NCBI RefSeq assembly: GCF_000819805.1
Contig: NZ_CDCE01000037.1
Span: 248,001-312,000 of the forward strand
Direction: 5' to 3'
Length of the DNA: 64,000 nt
Source of the DNA: Aeromonas diversa CDC 2478-85
GTDB lineage: Bacteria > Pseudomonadota > Gammaproteobacteria > Enterobacterales > Aeromonadaceae
A model generated the notes under the pieces. The model had not been told where the DNA came from. It did no database searches and was given only the letters and a program-made list of their open reading frames with translations. Of the stretch, positions 10,197 through 18,084 are shown piece by piece. Position 1 is the stretch's first letter; every line of letters begins with the position of its first letter. A program made the position numbers and the translations under genes.

Positions 10197-10218
10197 AAAG
10201 TGGCGACAAAGTGGCGAC
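10197..10218 (+). repeat. Two tandem copies of AAAGTGGCGAC
   Basis: Two perfect, directly abutting 11-base copies lie 80 bases downstream of the tRNA-Leu 3' end. Such short direct repeats beside tRNA genes can be integrase arm-binding sites. No integrase gene or element is present, so any link to a lost island is inference. The rest of 10219-10380 shows no gene or clear signal. Confidence 0.5.
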
Positions 10219-10380
10219 AGAATTTTAGAGGGTGGGAGCTAGGAAGGAGTAGGGGAGGGACGATCCCTGTGGGATTGAAGTCTTGATAAAGGTGTTCTTC
10301 TCACCCGACACTCGTTTCCTCTTTTCAGTTTCTTGTTTGATGGCTATAGGGCCGCAGCCCTTGCCGCGTATAGATCACCC

Positions 10381-11112
10381 CTAGGGGAAGAATCGCTTGT
10401 AAAGGGGTTGGTACTGCTCGCTGGCCAGTACCTTGGTCAGCGCCTGCTGAAACTGGTTGACCGTCTCGTCGTTGACGGACTGGTTGAAGGCGTAGCAGAG
10501 GGTCTCGGCGCTCAGGGTATAGGCGCGGTGGAACAGGGTCGGATCTACTTTTAGCTCTTGCATGGCCTGCTGGGCAGCCAGTGCTCCGGCGGCCACCAGA
10601 TCAACTCGACCGGAAAGCAGCATGCGCAGCGCCTGGGAGAGACGGTTGGCGGGCATGATGCGGGTATCGTCCAAGCCGCGATTGAGCAGCAACTGTTCGG
10701 ATACATCGAAGCGCACGGCGGAGTAGGTATAGGCATGCAGGGTGCTTTCGTCGGTCAGGGTGAGATTTCGTTTGGCCAGGGCAAGCAGGACTATCTCCGA
10801 ATAGCCGATGGGGCAGGCCCACTTGAATAGCGGATCGCGCACCGCTGTGCGGGCGGTCGAGAAGAGCACCACATTGGGCTTCTGGGTCAGAAGATAATAG
10901 CCGCGGGCCCAGGGGACGACCCGGATCGGTTGCTCCGGAGTGCCGCTTTGTTGCCACACCAGCTTGAGGATCTCGACGGCGAGGCCTGCCGCTTTGCCCT
11001 CTTCCTGATAGTTATAGGGGGGGTAGTGCTCGGTCAAGTATTCAAGCTGACTCAAATCAGCCAGCAGGGGGAGGGGGCAGAGCAGCAGCCAGATGGCCAA
11101 CAGTGTCTTCAT
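10381..11112 (-). CDS. Periplasmic solute-binding protein, family 3-like (copy B)
   Basis: A 243-residue protein with an N-terminal signal peptide (MKTLLAIWLLLCPLPLLA) and the fold signature of bacterial family 3 solute-binding proteins. It begins with LEYLTEHYPPYNYQEEGKAAGLAVEIL and contains VVPWARGYYLLTQKPNVVLF and LFKWACPIGYSEIVLLA. The upstream neighbour shares these segments, so the two are tandem paralogues nine bases apart, with a GAGGGG ribosome-binding site here. No permease or ATPase gene is adjacent, so a role as a transporter subunit is unproven; sensing or an envelope role is possible. The ligand is not predictable. Confidence 0.85.
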   Translation of the reverse strand: MKTLLAIWLLLCPLPLLADLSQLEYLTEHYPPYNYQEEGKAAGLAVEILKLVWQQSGTPEQPIRVVPWARGYYLLTQKPNVVLFSTARTAVRDPLFKWACPIGYSEIVLLALAKRNLTLTDESTLHAYTYSAVRFDVSEQLLLNRGLDDTRIMPANRLSQALRMLLSGRVDLVAAGALAAQQAMQELKVDPTLFHRAYTLSAETLCYAFNQSVNDETVNQFQQALTKVLASEQYQPLYKRFFP

Positions 11113-11121
11113 CTATGCCCC

Positions 11122-11862
11122 TCACTGCTTGGTCGGAAAGTATTTGTCCCGGATCGGACCATAGTCATTGCTGGCCAGCACCTGGTTGAGGCCAGTCTGG
11201 AAGCGTTTGATCAGATCATCGCTCACCTGATAACTGAAGGCGTAACAGAACTGCTCGGAGCTCAACACCCAGGCGACGGTGAACTGGTCGGGGTTGAGCC
11301 GTTGGTTATGAATCAGCTCCATTACGGTAGTGCGATTGGTCGAGAGCAGGGTCGCCCGCCCCGAGGTCAGCATCTTGAGCGCCTGCTGCAATCGGTTGGC
11401 ACCGAGGATCTTCCCCTCGTCAAAGCCTTTGTTGAGCAGCAATTGCTCCCCCACATCGGCACGCACCGCCGCGATGGGGTACTGCTTGGCATCGTCCAGA
11501 CTCTTTAGCGCCGGCCCCTTATCCTTGATGGCGAGGAGCACTATCTCTGCGTAGCCGATGGGGCAGGCCCATTTGAACAGAGGTTCGCGCGCAGCGGTAC
11601 GGGCGGTGGCAAAGAGCACCACGTTAGGCTTTTGAGTCAACAGATAGTAGCCGCGCGCCCAAGGCATGATAGTAATACGCTGGGGTGGGGTATTGGTCCT
11701 CTTCCACACCGCCTGAAGCAACTCCACCGACATGCCAGTCGGTTGGCCCTGCTCGTCGCTGAAGTTGTAGGGGCGATACTCTTCGCTTAAGTACTGCAAA
11801 TCGCTCAGTTCGCTGGCCTGGGCACAACCCAGAGCGAGCAGCAGAAGGAACCAGCGCTTCAT
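11122..11862 (-). CDS. Periplasmic solute-binding protein, family 3-like (copy A)
   Basis: A 246-residue paralogue of the downstream gene, with signal peptide MKRWFLLLLALGCAQA and the shared segments LSEEYRPYNFSDEQGQPTGM, MPWARGYYLLTQKPNVVLFA and LFKWACPIGYAEIVLLA. The start at 11862 is chosen because AAGGAGAG stands eight bases upstream and the signal peptide begins there; the open frame extends 15 codons further. It lies 66 bases after the GDYXXLXY gene, so it may be read from the same transcript. No ABC permease or ATPase is nearby. Ligand unknown. Confidence 0.85.
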   Translation of the reverse strand: MKRWFLLLLALGCAQASELSDLQYLSEEYRPYNFSDEQGQPTGMSVELLQAVWKRTNTPPQRITIMPWARGYYLLTQKPNVVLFATARTAAREPLFKWACPIGYAEIVLLAIKDKGPALKSLDDAKQYPIAAVRADVGEQLLLNKGFDEGKILGANRLQQALKMLTSGRATLLSTNRTTVMELIHNQRLNPDQFTVAWVLSSEQFCYAFSYQVSDDLIKRFQTGLNQVLASNDYGPIRDKYFPTKQ

Positions 11863-11928
11863 AGGCTCTCCTTGCAGATGAAGGGTCTGGCCTAAGTGTT
11901 GACACACAATGGCCGGATCACAACCCGC

Positions 11929-12393
11929 TCACCAGCGCGGGCGCTGTTTCCCCAGAGGGTGCCCCTCTTCATCGGCCAGCCCAACTAGCAGTAACACATC
12001 CCGGTGGAGGCGAAACTCGCCATAACGGGCTCGGGTTAGCGCCTCACCGTCACCCTCCTCGAAGAAATAGGCGTCGGGACCTATCCGCCCCTGTTTCGGG
12101 AAGAGCCGCCGCTCGTTCGGGGCGAGGCGTTCGGGCTTCCCCTGTGCTCGCCAGCGGGCCACCCCCCTGGCATCGAGGGTGACGACGAGAGGGGCGCCGG
12201 GTCGCCATTGGCGAGCCAGCTCGTAGTCAAGGCGCATATAGTCCCCCTGCATCAGTGAGCGGGGATCGACCGGCGCCAGGGGCAGCAGTATTCGCTCCCC
12301 CCGGCTCAGGATGTACTCCCGCCAGAGGGTGACGCCCCCGAGCAGGAGCAGCACCAGCAGACCGTAGAGGGGGATCAGGCGAGTGCGACTCAT
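11929..12393 (-). CDS. GDYXXLXY domain membrane-anchored protein
   Basis: A 154-residue protein with one N-terminal membrane helix (residues 7-23) and the family-defining motif GDYMRLDY at residues 50-57, followed by a periplasmic beta-rich region. The GDYXXLXY family has no established biochemical function, but its genes commonly accompany DUF4401 and DUF2157 membrane proteins. Here the ATG overlaps the stop of the DUF4401 gene, and all three are on the minus strand, so they form one translational unit. A joint membrane complex is inference. Confidence 0.9.
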   Translation of the reverse strand: MSRTRLIPLYGLLVLLLLGGVTLWREYILSRGERILLPLAPVDPRSLMQGDYMRLDYELARQWRPGAPLVVTLDARGVARWRAQGKPERLAPNERRLFPKQGRIGPDAYFFEEGDGEALTRARYGEFRLHRDVLLLVGLADEEGHPLGKQRPRW

Positions 12394-13376
12394 GAGTTCC
12401 TCCCGCCGCGCAGCATATGGCGCGTGACGAGCAGCAGCAGGCCGAGTAGCCCAAGCAGCAGGGATTTGGTCATCAGGGTCAGGTTCAGGTCGTAATAGTA
12501 GAGGCCGATGCTCGCTATCAAGAGCAGCAGGCCCAGGCTCCAGAGCCCTCGGTGGCCGCCGTGAAAGCCTATCAGGAGCAGCAGAGCGGCTCCCCCGAGC
12601 CAGGGGATGACGGCCGCAGCCGCCATCAGGGGTAGCACCAGATGCCAGGGAATGGCGGCGCGCCGGGCCAATAGCCCAAGCAGGGGGAGGCTAAGTAGCG
12701 GCGCCAGCCAATGAGGCAGACGCGATGCCACAAACCAGCCGAGGGGATCGAGGCTCGCCTCGCCGATCACGCCGGCCAGGGTCAGGGTAAGCAGTGCCAG
12801 GGCGATGCCGAGTTGCTGGCTCTCCCAGAGGGAATAGTGGCGCGGTTGTTGCCCACTTGCGTACCAGAGCAGCAGCAAGGCGAGCAATAGTAAGGGTTGG
12901 GCCAGCGCCTGTAGCCCCAGACAGGCGAGCGCCAGACTCAGCAGCAGGGCACAGGCAAAGCCATGAAAGAGGCGCAGTAGCCAGTGGGCGAAGAGCAGGG
13001 CAATTACAAGTGCCCCCAGAGCCGCCGTCAGCCAGAGGCGCGCCGATTGCGGATCTCCTTCATCCAGCAGGGCATAGAACAACCAGCCATCGCCGGTCAG
13101 GGCCAGTGCCAATACCAGCTGCGCCACCAATTCGCGCCGCCCCTGCCACACAAGCAGCAGGCGGGCGGTGAGCAGCAGGGCGCTGCCGAGCGCCAGGGCG
13201 TGGCGGGGCTCGAGCAGCGTCTCGCCGAGAGACAGATGCAGGGCGATCAGCAAGAAGAGGGCGGCCAGCCAGCCACAGGCGCCGAGCAGCAGGCGGCTGC
13301 TCCAGTGCGGGGTGACCGGCTGCTCGCCCTTGACCAGGCCGGCCTGATGCAGTCGTTGCCAGAGCGATTCACTCAT
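12390..13376 (-). CDS. DUF4401 polytopic membrane protein
   Basis: A 328-residue, extremely leucine-rich protein with about ten predicted membrane helices and a short cytoplasmic N-terminus (MSESLWQRLHQAGLVKGEQP). Sequence character and context match the DUF4401 family of unknown function. The start at 13376 lies within the end of the DUF2157 gene, with an eight-base ATGAGTGA overlap; the open frame extends further upstream but that part lies in another frame of DUF2157. It ends four bases inside the GDYXXLXY gene. The tight overlaps show co-expression at fixed ratio. Confidence 0.88.
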   Translation of the reverse strand: MSESLWQRLHQAGLVKGEQPVTPHWSSRLLLGACGWLAALFLLIALHLSLGETLLEPRHALALGSALLLTARLLLVWQGRRELVAQLVLALALTGDGWLFYALLDEGDPQSARLWLTAALGALVIALLFAHWLLRLFHGFACALLLSLALACLGLQALAQPLLLLALLLLWYASGQQPRHYSLWESQQLGIALALLTLTLAGVIGEASLDPLGWFVASRLPHWLAPLLSLPLLGLLARRAAIPWHLVLPLMAAAAVIPWLGGAALLLLIGFHGGHRGLWSLGLLLLIASIGLYYYDLNLTLMTKSLLLGLLGLLLLVTRHMLRGGRNS

Positions 13377-14292
13377 GACGCGCCTCCCAAGCCAGCCAGC
13401 GCACGGCGCCGACAGAGAGCGCAATGGCGAGCAGGGCCAGCAGCAGGGCACCCAGGGCATCCACCTCTATCTGGCGGGCGACGAGGGCGAGCAGGATGGT
13501 GATCATCGAGAGGGCCATCAGCGCCAGCCCGGTCAGAAACCGGCCTCGCCACCCCAGATAGGCACAGCCGAGCCAGCCGAGCCAGAGGGGCCAGGCAAGG
13601 GGCGAGGCGATCTCTGTGATGGCCAGCAGCACCAGCAGGGTGCTGCCGAGACCGGCGGCGAGCGCCGGCAGGGCCTCGGGCAACCAGCCAGTGGGCAGGG
13701 TGCGAACTATCCCCCAGAGCAGCCCGTTGCCGAGGGTGAGTCCCCAGGCCAGCCCCTCCTCATCGAGCCAGCCTAGATCGGCGCGGGCCACCTGCCAGTA
13801 ACGCAGCAGCGCCACCTGCGCCAGCAACCAGCACAGGGCCCAGAGGGTCGCAGAGCGTCCGAGCCAGGCGAGTGGCAGCAGGAGCAGGGCCCAGAAGGCA
13901 AAAAGCTCATAAGGGTCGGCGCCACTCTGGTAGGTCTGCCCCATCAGGGCCAGCAGTGCCCCCAGGTTGAGGGCCGCGAGCAGCATCACGCCCTCCCGGG
14001 TTGGTGCTGAAAGCCTGGGATGGCCGAACAGCTGCAACAGGGGAAGCAGGGGGGCGGCGACCAGCAACAGGCGGGGCAATCGGCCGAGGGCGTGCCAGTT
14101 GAAGGCGACAAAGAAGATGATCCCGCTCCCCAGTGCCAACACACCGAGCCAAAGTAGCAGGCGATCGAGCAGCCAGTGCCAGGCCGCAGGCGAGGGCGGA
14201 GGACACAGCGCCTTGGCCTCCTCCAGGTGCTCCTGGCTGAGGTGACCACTGCGAAGCCACTCGAAGAGGGGGGCGCGAGAGGGTGGAAACAT
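13369..14292 (-). CDS. DUF2157 polytopic membrane protein
   Basis: A 307-residue membrane protein. The soluble N-terminus (FEWLRSGHLSQEHLEEAKAL) precedes the first helix at about residue 45, and some nine further helices follow, including FFVAFNWHALGRLPRLLLV, which is typical of DUF2157. AGGAG sits five bases before the ATG at 14292. It is the first gene of the DUF2157-DUF4401-GDYXXLXY unit and follows the Mn-related transporter gene by 54 bases. The function is unknown; no catalytic motif is seen. Confidence 0.88.
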   Translation of the reverse strand: MFPPSRAPLFEWLRSGHLSQEHLEEAKALCPPPSPAAWHWLLDRLLLWLGVLALGSGIIFFVAFNWHALGRLPRLLLVAAPLLPLLQLFGHPRLSAPTREGVMLLAALNLGALLALMGQTYQSGADPYELFAFWALLLLPLAWLGRSATLWALCWLLAQVALLRYWQVARADLGWLDEEGLAWGLTLGNGLLWGIVRTLPTGWLPEALPALAAGLGSTLLVLLAITEIASPLAWPLWLGWLGCAYLGWRGRFLTGLALMALSMITILLALVARQIEVDALGALLLALLAIALSVGAVRWLAWEARHE

Positions 14293-14346
14293 GGCGGCTC
14301 CTGATATCGGGAGCCGCCATTATCCCACGAATTGACGTTTTGAGGA

Positions 14347-14904
14347 TCAGGCCATCAACAGGGTGCTGATCCCAAGCAGGGCGAAGAGCAGGGCGCAGCC
14401 AATACGGATCCATTTCAGTGGCAGCCGGTCGGCGCCGAGCTTGCCGATCAGCACTACAGGCACGTTGGCCAGCATCATGCCGATCGTGGTGCCGGCGATC
14501 ACCTGGAAGAAGGCGTCATATTTGGCCGCCAGCAGGACGGTGGCGATCTGGGTCTTGTCACCAATTTCGGCGATGAAGAAGAGGATGAAGGTGGCGAGGA
14601 AGGGGCCGAAGCGATCGAGTGGGCTCTCCTCGTCGTCCATCTTGTCGGGCACCAGGATCCACAGAGCCATGGCGATGAAGGCGCCGGCCACCAGATAGGT
14701 GAGGGTCTTGGGATCGATCCAGCGGCTGATTAACTCGCCAACCCAGGCGGCACCGGCGTGATTGAGCAGGGTCGCGGCCAGTATGCCGGCAATGATGGGC
14801 CAGGGTTTCTTGAAGCGGCAGATGAGCAGCAGGGCAAGTAATTGGGTCTTGTCGCCAATTTCGGCGATGGCCACGCTGAGCGTGGAGGTGAGCAGAGCTT
14901 CCAT
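14347..14904 (-). CDS. TMEM165/GDT1 (UPF0016) family divalent cation transporter
   Basis: A 185-residue inner-membrane protein with six predicted helices and the duplicated family motif E-x-G-D-K-T: AEIGDKTQL at residues 14-22 and AEIGDKTQI at 112-120. UPF0016 proteins export Mn2+ or Ca2+; Vibrio MneA is a Mn exporter of this family. The start at 14904 gives the usual N-terminus MEALLTSTLSVAIAEIGD. The long leader contains a yybP-ykoY-type riboswitch and a GC-rich hairpin ending a few bases before the ATG, strong support for Mn2+ export induced by Mn2+. There is no good Shine-Dalgarno sequence, so initiation may depend on leader structure. Confidence 0.93.
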   Translation of the reverse strand: MEALLTSTLSVAIAEIGDKTQLLALLLICRFKKPWPIIAGILAATLLNHAGAAWVGELISRWIDPKTLTYLVAGAFIAMALWILVPDKMDDEESPLDRFGPFLATFILFFIAEIGDKTQIATVLLAAKYDAFFQVIAGTTIGMMLANVPVVLIGKLGADRLPLKWIRIGCALLFALLGISTLLMA

Positions 14905-14911
14905 GAATAAG

Positions 14912-14970
14912 AACCGGGGGACGGGGTTGTTATCAACCAAAGACCGGCAGGTGACCCCCGTCCCCGGTTT
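14912..14970 (-). promoter_or_regulatory. Expression-platform hairpin before the UPF0016 gene
   Basis: On the minus strand GGGGACGGGG pairs perfectly with CCCCGTCCCC, and AACC/GGTT extend the stem around a one-base bulge. The 3' arm ends eight bases before the ATG and is followed by the T-rich TTCTTATT. The hairpin could terminate transcription or block ribosome access, and the aptamer just upstream would control it. Mechanism is inference. Confidence 0.65.
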
Positions 14971-14980
14971 AGGTCCCCCG

Positions 14981-15097
14981 CCCGTCAAAGGTCTTGTCAA
15001 CAGCCGTCGGCTGCATCCTGACCATGGTGATTTGGCACCAAGTGTGTTGATCAGGATCACCCCCTGCATGGCGTCAGGTGGCGAGACTACTCCCCCT
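14981..15097 (-). promoter_or_regulatory. yybP-ykoY Mn2+ riboswitch aptamer
   Basis: On the minus strand the leader begins with GGGGGAGTAG (15086-15095) and ends with TTGACAAGACCTTTGAC (14984-15000). These are the two conserved boxes that form the Mn2+-binding junction of yybP-ykoY RNAs. Two hairpin arms lie between them. The downstream gene is of the UPF0016 family, a classic target of this riboswitch. Confidence 0.88.
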
Positions 15098-15145
15098 CGA
15101 TGGGAGGCTGCATTCTAGTGAAAAGGGTTGCCTGCGGCAAGGGTT

Positions 15146-15475
15146 TTACCCCCCCACCAACTTGACCGTGAAGCCGGCCTTCTCCAGCTCGCTCTTGATA
15201 AGCTCCCGCTTGTCTCCCTGGATCTCGATCACCCCCTCCTTGAGGGAGCCCCCGGTGCCGCACTTCTTCTTCAAGGTGGTGGCGATCGCCTTCTGCTGCC
15301 CGGAGGGGATCCCATACACAGTGATGACGCCGGCGCCCTTACGTCCCTTGGTTTCACGGCGAATGCGCACCACCCCGTCGTCGGGGAAGGGAGAGGCCGC
15401 AGGGGTGAGGGTAGGCTGGTCAATGGGGCCGCGATCGGTGGAGTAGACCAGGCGGCTATTGGCATCGTGTGACAT
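15146..15475 (-). CDS. yciH: SUI1/YciH family translation factor-like protein
   Basis: A 109-residue protein whose C-terminal half is a SUI1 domain, with VVRIRRETKGRKGAGVITV and KKKCGTGGSLKEGVIEIQGD. Eukaryotic SUI1/eIF1 controls start-codon choice; the bacterial YciH role is less certain, with a proposed function in initiation fidelity. The ATG at 15475 starts MSHDANSRLVYSTDRG, which fits family N-termini; the open frame extends 20 codons upstream without support. AGGAA lies upstream. It is divergent from feoA. Confidence 0.93.
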   Translation of the reverse strand: MSHDANSRLVYSTDRGPIDQPTLTPAASPFPDDGVVRIRRETKGRKGAGVITVYGIPSGQQKAIATTLKKKCGTGGSLKEGVIEIQGDKRELIKSELEKAGFTVKLVGG

Positions 15476-15504
15476 GAATCGTTCCTGAATTTGCTGAACA
15501 GAGT

Positions 15505-15518
15505 TTGATTTTACGCAA
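15505..15518 (+). promoter_or_regulatory. FNR-like site upstream of feoA
   Basis: TTGATTTTACGCAA matches the FNR consensus TTGAT-N4-ATCAA in eight of ten positions. Its centre lies about 41 bases before the start point predicted from the TATAAT at 15540-15545, the spacing of an FNR-activated class II promoter. That promoter has no good -35 element, as expected. Confidence 0.5.
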
Positions 15519-15539
15519 AATAAAGTTGGAATCACGGCT

Positions 15540-15557
15540 TATAATGGCGATCATAAA
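15540..15557 (+). promoter_or_regulatory. -10 element and Fur-box-like sequence of feoABC
   Basis: TATAAT (15540-15545) overlaps ATAATGGCGATCATAAA, which matches the Fur consensus core ATAATGATAATCATTAT at about 12 of 17 positions. Fur binding here would block RNA polymerase when iron is plentiful. Both assignments are by eye. Confidence 0.5.
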
Positions 15558-15592
15558 AACGAATTATTCTTGTTTGAAGTTAGGAGTCGGCC

Positions 15593-15820
15593 ATGGATCT
15601 CGCAGATCTGGCGCCGGGACAGCGTGCCCGTATCGTCAACATGAACAGATTAAACCATCAGGTTCGTCGAAAACTGATGGTGATGGGGCTGCTACCCAGC
15701 AGCCAGGTGCAGTTCTTGCGTGCCGCCCCGTTGGGGGATCCCCTGCAGATCCAGTGTGACGGGATCTGCCTCTCCATGCAGAAGAGTCTGGCCCGACTGA
15801 TCGAGGTGGAAGCAGTATGA
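15593..15820 (+). CDS. feoA: Ferrous iron transport protein FeoA
   Basis: A 75-residue SH3-like cytoplasmic protein that supports FeoB-dependent Fe2+ uptake. The sequence DLAPGQRARIVNMN, the central RRKLMVMGLLPSSQV and the C-terminal SMQKSLARLIEVEAV are typical of FeoA. A TTAGGAG ribosome-binding site lies just upstream. The last codons overlap the feoB start (ATGA). It is the first gene of feoABC, behind an FNR/Fur-like promoter region, consistent with use under anaerobic iron limitation. Confidence 0.97.
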   Translation: MDLADLAPGQRARIVNMNRLNHQVRRKLMVMGLLPSSQVQFLRAAPLGDPLQIQCDGICLSMQKSLARLIEVEAV

Positions 15821-18084
15821 AGTTGAACGTGGTGACTGTGGGTAACCCCAACAGTGGCAAGACCTCCCTCTTTAACGCCCTGACCGGTGCACGCCAGCAG
15901 GTGGGGAACTGGTCCGGGGTGACAGTAGAGAAGAAGAGCGGCCGTTTCGAGCATCGCGGTTTCGAGGTGGAGCTGATGGATTTGCCCGGTATCTATGGGC
16001 TGGGCAACCAGCACGATACCATCGATGAGCAGATCGCCAGTCGCTACATTCAGAGCCAGCGTCCCGACCTCTTCCTCAACGTCATCGATGCCGCCAGTCT
16101 CGAGCGCTCCCTCTACCTGACCCTGCAGCTGCGTGAGCTGGGATTACCTGTGCTGGTGGTACTCAACAAGATGGATCTGCTGGAGAAGCGCCGCATCGAG
16201 ATCGACACCCGCGCCCTCTCGTCGGCGCTCGGTTGCCCCGTGATTGCGTTGTCGACGCGCAAACCGCGCCAGATTAGCGCCCTCAAGGATGCCCTCCTGA
16301 CCTTTACCGGCGATCAGTCGCCTCTGCGCCTCGATTACGGCAGCGAGTTCGAGGCGGCCATCGAGGAGCTCTCCACCTGCATTGGTGATGAGCATCATAC
16401 CGTGGCCCGGGGCCGCGCCTTGCGTCTGCTGGAGGGGGATAGCAGTTTCCTCGGTGGGCTCGAGGCAGAGCGCCAGGCCAGCGTGCGCGCGCTTATCGAG
16501 CGGATGCAGCAGGGGCACGACGTGGATCTGCAACTGGCCGACGTGCGTTACGGCCACATCCATGCCCTCTGCCAGGCCTATCGCCATCAGAAGGGCAAGC
16601 TCTCTGCGGCCGGTAGTGAGTTGCTCGATCGGGTGTTGCTCAACCGCTGGGTGGGGATCCCCTTCTTCCTGATGGTGATGTATCTGATGTTCCTGTTTGC
16701 CATCAACGTGGGCAGCGCCTTCATCGACTTCTTCGACATCATGGGCGGTGCCCTGTTTGTCGATGGTGTCAAACACCTGCTGGAAATGGTCTCGGCCCCG
16801 GAGTGGGTGAGCGCCATCCTGGCCGATGGATTCGGGGCTGGTCTGCAGACGGTGGCGACCTTTATCCCGGTGATCGCCTGTCTCTATCTCTTCCTCGCCG
16901 TGCTCGAGAGCTCGGGCTATCTGGCCCGTGCAGCCTTCGTGGTGGATGCCCTGATGCGCCGCCTCGGTCTGCCGGGCAAGGCGTTCGTCCCAATGTTGAT
17001 GGGGTTTGGCTGCTCGGTGCCGGCCGTGATGGCTGCCCGCACCCTGGGGGCCGAGCGCGAACGGCTGATGACCTCGGCCATGGCGCCCTTCATGTCCTGC
17101 GGGGCCCGCCTGCCGGTCTACGCCCTGTTTGCGGTCGCCTTCTTCCCTCATAACGGGCAAGATCTGGTGTTCGCCCTCTATCTGTTGGGGATTTTGGTCG
17201 CAGTGCTTACCGGTCTGTTGCTGCGCAGCACTCTGCTGCCGGGCAAGAGCGAGAGCCTGCTGATGGAGATGCCGGATTACGAACTGCCGCGGCTCAATCA
17301 TGTGCTGCTCAAGACCTGGCAGAAGCTCAAGACCTTCATCTTCGGGGCGGGCAAGACCATAGTGCTGGTGGTGGCGATCCTCAGCATCTTTAACAACCTC
17401 GGCACCGATGGCCGCTTCGATCATGCCGGTGGCGAGAAGTCCATCCTGGCGACCGTGAGCAAGGCGATCACTCCCGTCCTGCACCCCCTGGGGATCCGCG
17501 ATGACAACTGGCAGGCAACGGTCGGAATTGTCACCGGTATCTTCGCCAAGGAGGCGGTAGTGGGTACCCTCAACAGCCTCTATGCCGGCAGTGCCGATGA
17601 TGAGGCGGGTGAGTACAGCCTGCTCGGCAGCCTCAAGGAGGCGCTGGCCACCATCCCCGCCAACCTCGAGGCCATCGATCCGCGCGATCCCATCGGGATT
17701 TCGGTCGGTGAGGTGGAAGACCAGGCCGTGGCGGCCGAGGAGCAAGAGGTCGATGTGGCCACCTATGGCAACATGCAACAGCACTTCGACGGGGCGGCCG
17801 GTGCGCTCTCCTATCTGGTCTTCGTGCTGCTCTACATGCCCTGCGCCGCCGCCATGGGGGCCCTGGTGCGTGAAACCGGCCGTGGCTGGGCTACCTTCAC
17901 CGCCCTGTGGTGCAACTACACCGCCTTCATGGGGGGCACCCTCTGCTATCAGTTGATGACCTTCGAGCGTCACCCTCAGCAGAGCCTGCTCTGGATCCTC
18001 TTCTACCTGATGATGAGCGTGCTGCTCTGGGTAGCGATGCGCCGCCATGGGGACCTGATGGCACGCAAGGCGGTGGTGCTGTGA
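15817..18084 (+). CDS. feoB: Ferrous iron transporter FeoB
   Basis: FeoB imports Fe2+ across the inner membrane. The 755-residue protein has an N-terminal G domain with GNPNSGKTS at residues 9-17, the G3 segment DLPGIYGL and the NKMD motif. A guanine-dissociation-inhibitor-like linker follows, then two Gate regions in the membrane part; LMGFGCSVPAVMAARTL and APFMSCGARLPVYALF are the conserved gate motifs with cysteines. The length is normal. It overlaps feoA and feoC by four bases each, so the three subunits are translationally coupled. Confidence 0.98.
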   Translation: MKLNVVTVGNPNSGKTSLFNALTGARQQVGNWSGVTVEKKSGRFEHRGFEVELMDLPGIYGLGNQHDTIDEQIASRYIQSQRPDLFLNVIDAASLERSLYLTLQLRELGLPVLVVLNKMDLLEKRRIEIDTRALSSALGCPVIALSTRKPRQISALKDALLTFTGDQSPLRLDYGSEFEAAIEELSTCIGDEHHTVARGRALRLLEGDSSFLGGLEAERQASVRALIERMQQGHDVDLQLADVRYGHIHALCQAYRHQKGKLSAAGSELLDRVLLNRWVGIPFFLMVMYLMFLFAINVGSAFIDFFDIMGGALFVDGVKHLLEMVSAPEWVSAILADGFGAGLQTVATFIPVIACLYLFLAVLESSGYLARAAFVVDALMRRLGLPGKAFVPMLMGFGCSVPAVMAARTLGAERERLMTSAMAPFMSCGARLPVYALFAVAFFPHNGQDLVFALYLLGILVAVLTGLLLRSTLLPGKSESLLMEMPDYELPRLNHVLLKTWQKLKTFIFGAGKTIVLVVAILSIFNNLGTDGRFDHAGGEKSILATVSKAITPVLHPLGIRDDNWQATVGIVTGIFAKEAVVGTLNSLYAGSADDEAGEYSLLGSLKEALATIPANLEAIDPRDPIGISVGEVEDQAVAAEEQEVDVATYGNMQQHFDGAAGALSYLVFVLLYMPCAAAMGALVRETGRGWATFTALWCNYTAFMGGTLCYQLMTFERHPQQSLLWILFYLMMSVLLWVAMRRHGDLMARKAVVL

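Noticed and set aside
9902-10198. Apparent protein on the minus strand over tRNA-Cys and tRNA-Leu
   Set aside because: Sequences such as CPERDSNPHNQRSRDFKSL arise from reading tRNA genes in reverse and are a well-known annotation artefact.
16144-18048. 634-codon minus-strand frame opposite feoB
   Set aside because: Shadow of feoB, rich in His and Gln, with no start signal.
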